Origin: CAYLTX01 sp046545675
GTDB lineage: Bacteria; Myxococcota_A; Bradymonadia; Bradymonadales; Bradymonadaceae
Direction of reading: 5' to 3'
Length of the DNA stretch: 16,100 nucleotides
Assembly: GCA_046545675.1 (NCBI GenBank)
Contig: JBKGZI010000086.1
Span: 1-16,100, forward strand
Part shown: positions 14,192 to 16,100 of the stretch, piece by piece
Layout of the letters: each line of letters starts with the position of its first letter
Position numbering within the stretch: the stretch's first letter is position 1
Notes under the pieces: model-generated
The model's database searches: none
Seen by the model: only the letters and a program-made list of their open reading frames with translations
What the model was told of the DNA's origin: nothing
Position numbers and translations under genes: made by a program

Positions 14192-14540
14192 GATAATACC
14201 TCTCTGCTTGCTTCTAGAGTCGTTTGGCGTGTTGCCTAAGGCTGTACCACTCAGATGTCCGAGTACGACACAGCCGCCTGTACAACGCTTGCCGTCGGCG
14301 AGCGCCGGCTAACTCGAGAGCCTCTCTGCTAAAGGGCGTTGACCAGGTGACGTATCGGATCGTGCTTGCTCGATCCTCTCCGCCGACCGAATCACTCGAG
14401 CCAGCTTTCAGGGGGTAAAACGCCGCAAACTCGAAGTCCCTTCCCGGAAAGTTGAAAAAAGTCAAGAAAACCAAGCATATAGCCCTGCCGAGGGCCTTCG
14501 GCCAGCCTGCAGGTCCTGGGCGGGGCGGTGGGCAGCGTGT
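14192..14540. other. 349-bp non-coding leader of the cold-shock gene and 3' end of the YtxH-like gene
   Basis: Holds the promoter and presumably a long 5' untranslated leader of the cold-shock gene, as is common for cspA-type genes. A T-rich minus-strand segment with TTGACT lies near 14455-14466 but lacks a -10 match at normal spacing. A hairpin GGATCG (14357-14362) with CGATCC (14371-14376) lies about 165-185 bp before the start codon. Near the YtxH-like stop, GCCCT (14482-14486) with AGGGC (14491-14495), or the overlapping GGCC-TTC-GGCC (14493-14503), may be a weak terminator with a poor U tract. An 86-codon TTG-started frame here shows no family features. Confidence 0.5.
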
Positions 14541-14816
14541 CTAGCGCGTCTGGCGAATCTGCTCCTGGCCGGACATCTGCTGTCGGCCGGCGCCGGCCTG
14601 GGGCAGCTTATTGATCGCCTTCGAGCGGATCTCTCGTCCGCTGCTGGGCGCAAAGAGCATCCCCACGCCCACCCCCACGGCCAACCCCAGGCCGAAGAGG
14701 CCGAATTTGGAAAAGGTCGCGTTGGAGTCGGATTTACGCTGCAATCCGAGCCGGTCGAGCATTTGATCGGTGCGCTGGGCTTGGGTCTTCTTCGAAAATA
14801 GGTCGCTGATGTTCAT
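14541..14816 (-). CDS. YtxH-like small single-span membrane protein
   Basis: A 91-residue protein with a short charged N-terminal helix, one glycine-rich membrane helix (about 37-57, GLFGLGLAVGVGVGMLFAP) and a basic segment directly after it (SSGREIRSKA). The GxxxG-like helix followed by LFAP-SSG-x-E-x-R is the signature of the YtxH/GvpP-like stress-associated family, whose biochemical role is not settled. The C-terminus is Gln/Arg-rich. GAGGAG lies six bases before the ATG and a good -10 box lies 33 bp upstream. It is probably a separate transcription unit, since 162 bp separate it from the lipoprotein gene upstream. Confidence 0.85.
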   Translation of the reverse strand: MNISDLFSKKTQAQRTDQMLDRLGLQRKSDSNATFSKFGLFGLGLAVGVGVGMLFAPSSGREIRSKAINKLPQAGAGRQQMSGQEQIRQTR

Positions 14817-14848
14817 CGACGTCTCCTCTGGTTGGATGGTGGGTCGCC

Positions 14849-14854
14849 ACTATA
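14849..14854 (-). promoter_or_regulatory. -10 box for the YtxH-like gene
   Basis: On the minus strand TATAGT (5/6 to TATAAT) lies 33 bp before the ATG, leaving room for a leader with the GAGGAG site. The hexamer 17 bp further upstream (GCGAGA) is a poor -35, so the promoter may be weak or depend on an activator or alternative sigma factor. Confidence 0.45.
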
Positions 14855-14978
14855 ACATAAGTCGCGGGTGTTCTCGCACGCGCAGACTCCACGGCCGCTG
14901 TGAGCGAGCGGTGGCCAAAACCTGAACGCAGCAGCAGCAGGGTCAAAGAATCGGCCGTTCGCTCTGCGAAGGCAAACC

Positions 14979-16034
14979 TCATTCGGACGGGTGAGGCTCG
15001 GGGACCTGCGGGTCTTCGTCGCCGGGCGGCTCGTAGATCGGCGCCTCGATATCCAGCGAGCGAAGCCCCGGGGCGCAGTCGTCCTGGGAGCCGCCGTCAT
15101 AATCGGGCAGGGTCGGCTGGCTGTGGGCCCAATCGACCGTCTCCGAGGCGTCCCAGCACTGGCGGACCGTAAATGGCTGGTCGAAGCTTCCCTCTTCGAT
15201 GCGCGCGGCGACCCGGCCGCGCCGGTCGGCCAGCCAGACCGTCTGGACGCTCAGAAATTCGTGCGGGCGCCCATCGCCGGCGAAATCGCCGCGGCCGAAG
15301 AAAACCAGACGGCCGCGCTTGGAGGGCAGCTCGACATAGCGGTAGATGGCGTCGAGCGGCTCGGCGGGTTCCTCTCGGAGCTGGTAATAGCCCACGCGCA
15401 CCTGGCGCACCTGGTTTCGCGCCCGAAACGCGATGACGATCTTGCCCTGTGCCGAGCTGGGGTCGTAGGCGTGGATGGCGTCGAAGTCGATGCGCAGCAC
15501 GCCGACGCCCTCCTGAGGGTCGCCTTCCGCCTCGAAAGGCCGGAACCACCCGGTAAAGATGGTGGCGTTGTCCTGTGCACTATCACCCCAGCGCATCGTA
15601 TACTCTAAGGTGTCGTCGTCGACGGCGTCGATCCGGAAGAAGAGGTAATTGCCGTCGGGCGTGCCCTCCCACTCCCACCAATCCTCGCCGCGTCGCAGCG
15701 GCGGAAAGGCGGTGATCGCATCGATGAGCTCGAAGACGCGGTAGATGGTGCGGTTGGTGCCAAAGACCGCCTGGCGGGTCAGTCCGGCCAGCTCCGAGGA
15801 CTCGCCGACGATGGCCTGGGTCAGCGTCGAGGAGTCGGTCTGCTCGACGCCGTCCTCGCCGGCGTAGTCGATCTTGACGGTGTCGTAGTCGACCGTCTGC
15901 GGGATATCGGGCATCGGCGCAGTGGTCTCCGGCCCGCAAGAAAGCAGGCCCGCCGCGGCGAGCATCGTGAGCATGCGCAGTAGATGGGCACCTGGCAGGC
16001 GGGGACTCGGGGCTTTGGGCGCGACGCGATTCAT
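14979..16034 (-). CDS. Lipoprotein of unknown function
   Basis: A 351-residue secreted lipoprotein with lipobox LLSC (Cys33); the signal peptide is long if the ATG at 16034 is used. A Met at residue 21 could be the true start, giving a 12-residue signal that is too short, so I keep the longer one. GAGAGA lies near the first ATG. The mature part is mainly beta, with aromatic-rich strands (EDWWEWEGTPDGNYLFFRID, TLEYTMRWGDSAQD, KIVIAFRARNQVRQVRVGYYQLRE) and late cysteines in RQCWDAS and DDCAPG that could form a disulphide. The C-terminus is Pro/Glu-rich and probably disordered. I recognise no domain or catalytic motif. An open frame of 205 codons on the other strand is a shadow. It lies close to the window edge, so its upstream neighbours are unseen. 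Confidence 0.88.
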   Translation of the reverse strand: MNRVAPKAPSPRLPGAHLLRMLTMLAAAGLLSCGPETTAPMPDIPQTVDYDTVKIDYAGEDGVEQTDSSTLTQAIVGESSELAGLTRQAVFGTNRTIYRVFELIDAITAFPPLRRGEDWWEWEGTPDGNYLFFRIDAVDDDTLEYTMRWGDSAQDNATIFTGWFRPFEAEGDPQEGVGVLRIDFDAIHAYDPSSAQGKIVIAFRARNQVRQVRVGYYQLREEPAEPLDAIYRYVELPSKRGRLVFFGRGDFAGDGRPHEFLSVQTVWLADRRGRVAARIEEGSFDQPFTVRQCWDASETVDWAHSQPTLPDYDGGSQDDCAPGLRSLDIEAPIYEPPGDEDPQVPEPHPSE

Positions 16035-16100
16035 CGGTTTCTCTCGGGCGAGGGACGAGCCGGCGGTGCGTTCAATTGGCTACATCATCGGACTGCATCA

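Noticed and set aside
14214..14474. 86-codon minus-strand frame upstream of the cold-shock gene
   Set aside because: TTG start, no ribosome site, no family features, and it lies where the cold-shock promoter and leader should be.
14926..14940. Short CAG/GCA trinucleotide run
   Set aside because: About four units only, common by chance in GC-rich DNA, with no link to a promoter or coding frame.

Overview
The window looks like chromosomal DNA of a high-GC, diderm (Gram-negative) bacterium. The best guess is a deltaproteobacterial/Myxococcota-type lineage such as the Bradymonadales. This rests on the many lipoproteins with large secreted domains, an outer-membrane beta-barrel protein, a TolB-like propeller protein with a CxxCH motif and Cys-rich tail, and an acidic proteome. 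No rRNA or other taxonomic marker is present, so the assignment is inference. I see no tRNA, rRNA, CRISPR array, integrase or insertion sequence.

Layout, left to right. A 928-residue P-type cation ATPase (+) converges on, and overlaps by 21 bp, a two-gene minus-strand unit: a four-helix membrane protein (4133-5197) followed by an unrecognised CxCxxC/helical-repeat protein (2888-4069). Next on the minus strand is a GtrA-family membrane protein (6708-7166) followed by a stand-alone protein built from the DNA gyrase A C-terminal propeller (5417-6619). The 88 bp between their coding regions holds an unusual set of nested inverted repeats, and a 7-bp tandem repeat sits just past the gyrase-like stop codon. 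A 438-bp region with several dyads separates this from a plus-strand ABC half-transporter (7605-9380) and a mosaic lipoprotein (9483-11552). Upstream of the lipoprotein is a nine-G run next to a -10-like box.

The right half holds short, probably well-expressed genes. An Hc1/histone-H1-like 77-residue protein (+) faces an outer-membrane beta-barrel gene (-) across a strong bidirectional terminator. Then, all on the minus strand, come a small metzincin-type lipoprotein protease, a cold-shock protein with its own terminator, a YtxH-like membrane protein with a -10 box, and an unrecognised lipoprotein that reaches almost to the window edge.

Most genes appear to be independent housekeeping or envelope units rather than one pathway. 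The best candidates for something undescribed are the orphan gyrase-A propeller protein with the structured RNA element before its start codon, the Hc1-like nucleoid protein with an acidic rather than basic tail, and the CxxCH/propeller/tandem-knottin lipoprotein. Three of the products (gyrase-like, Hc1-like, cold-shock) are of nucleic-acid-binding families, but nothing shows that they work together.
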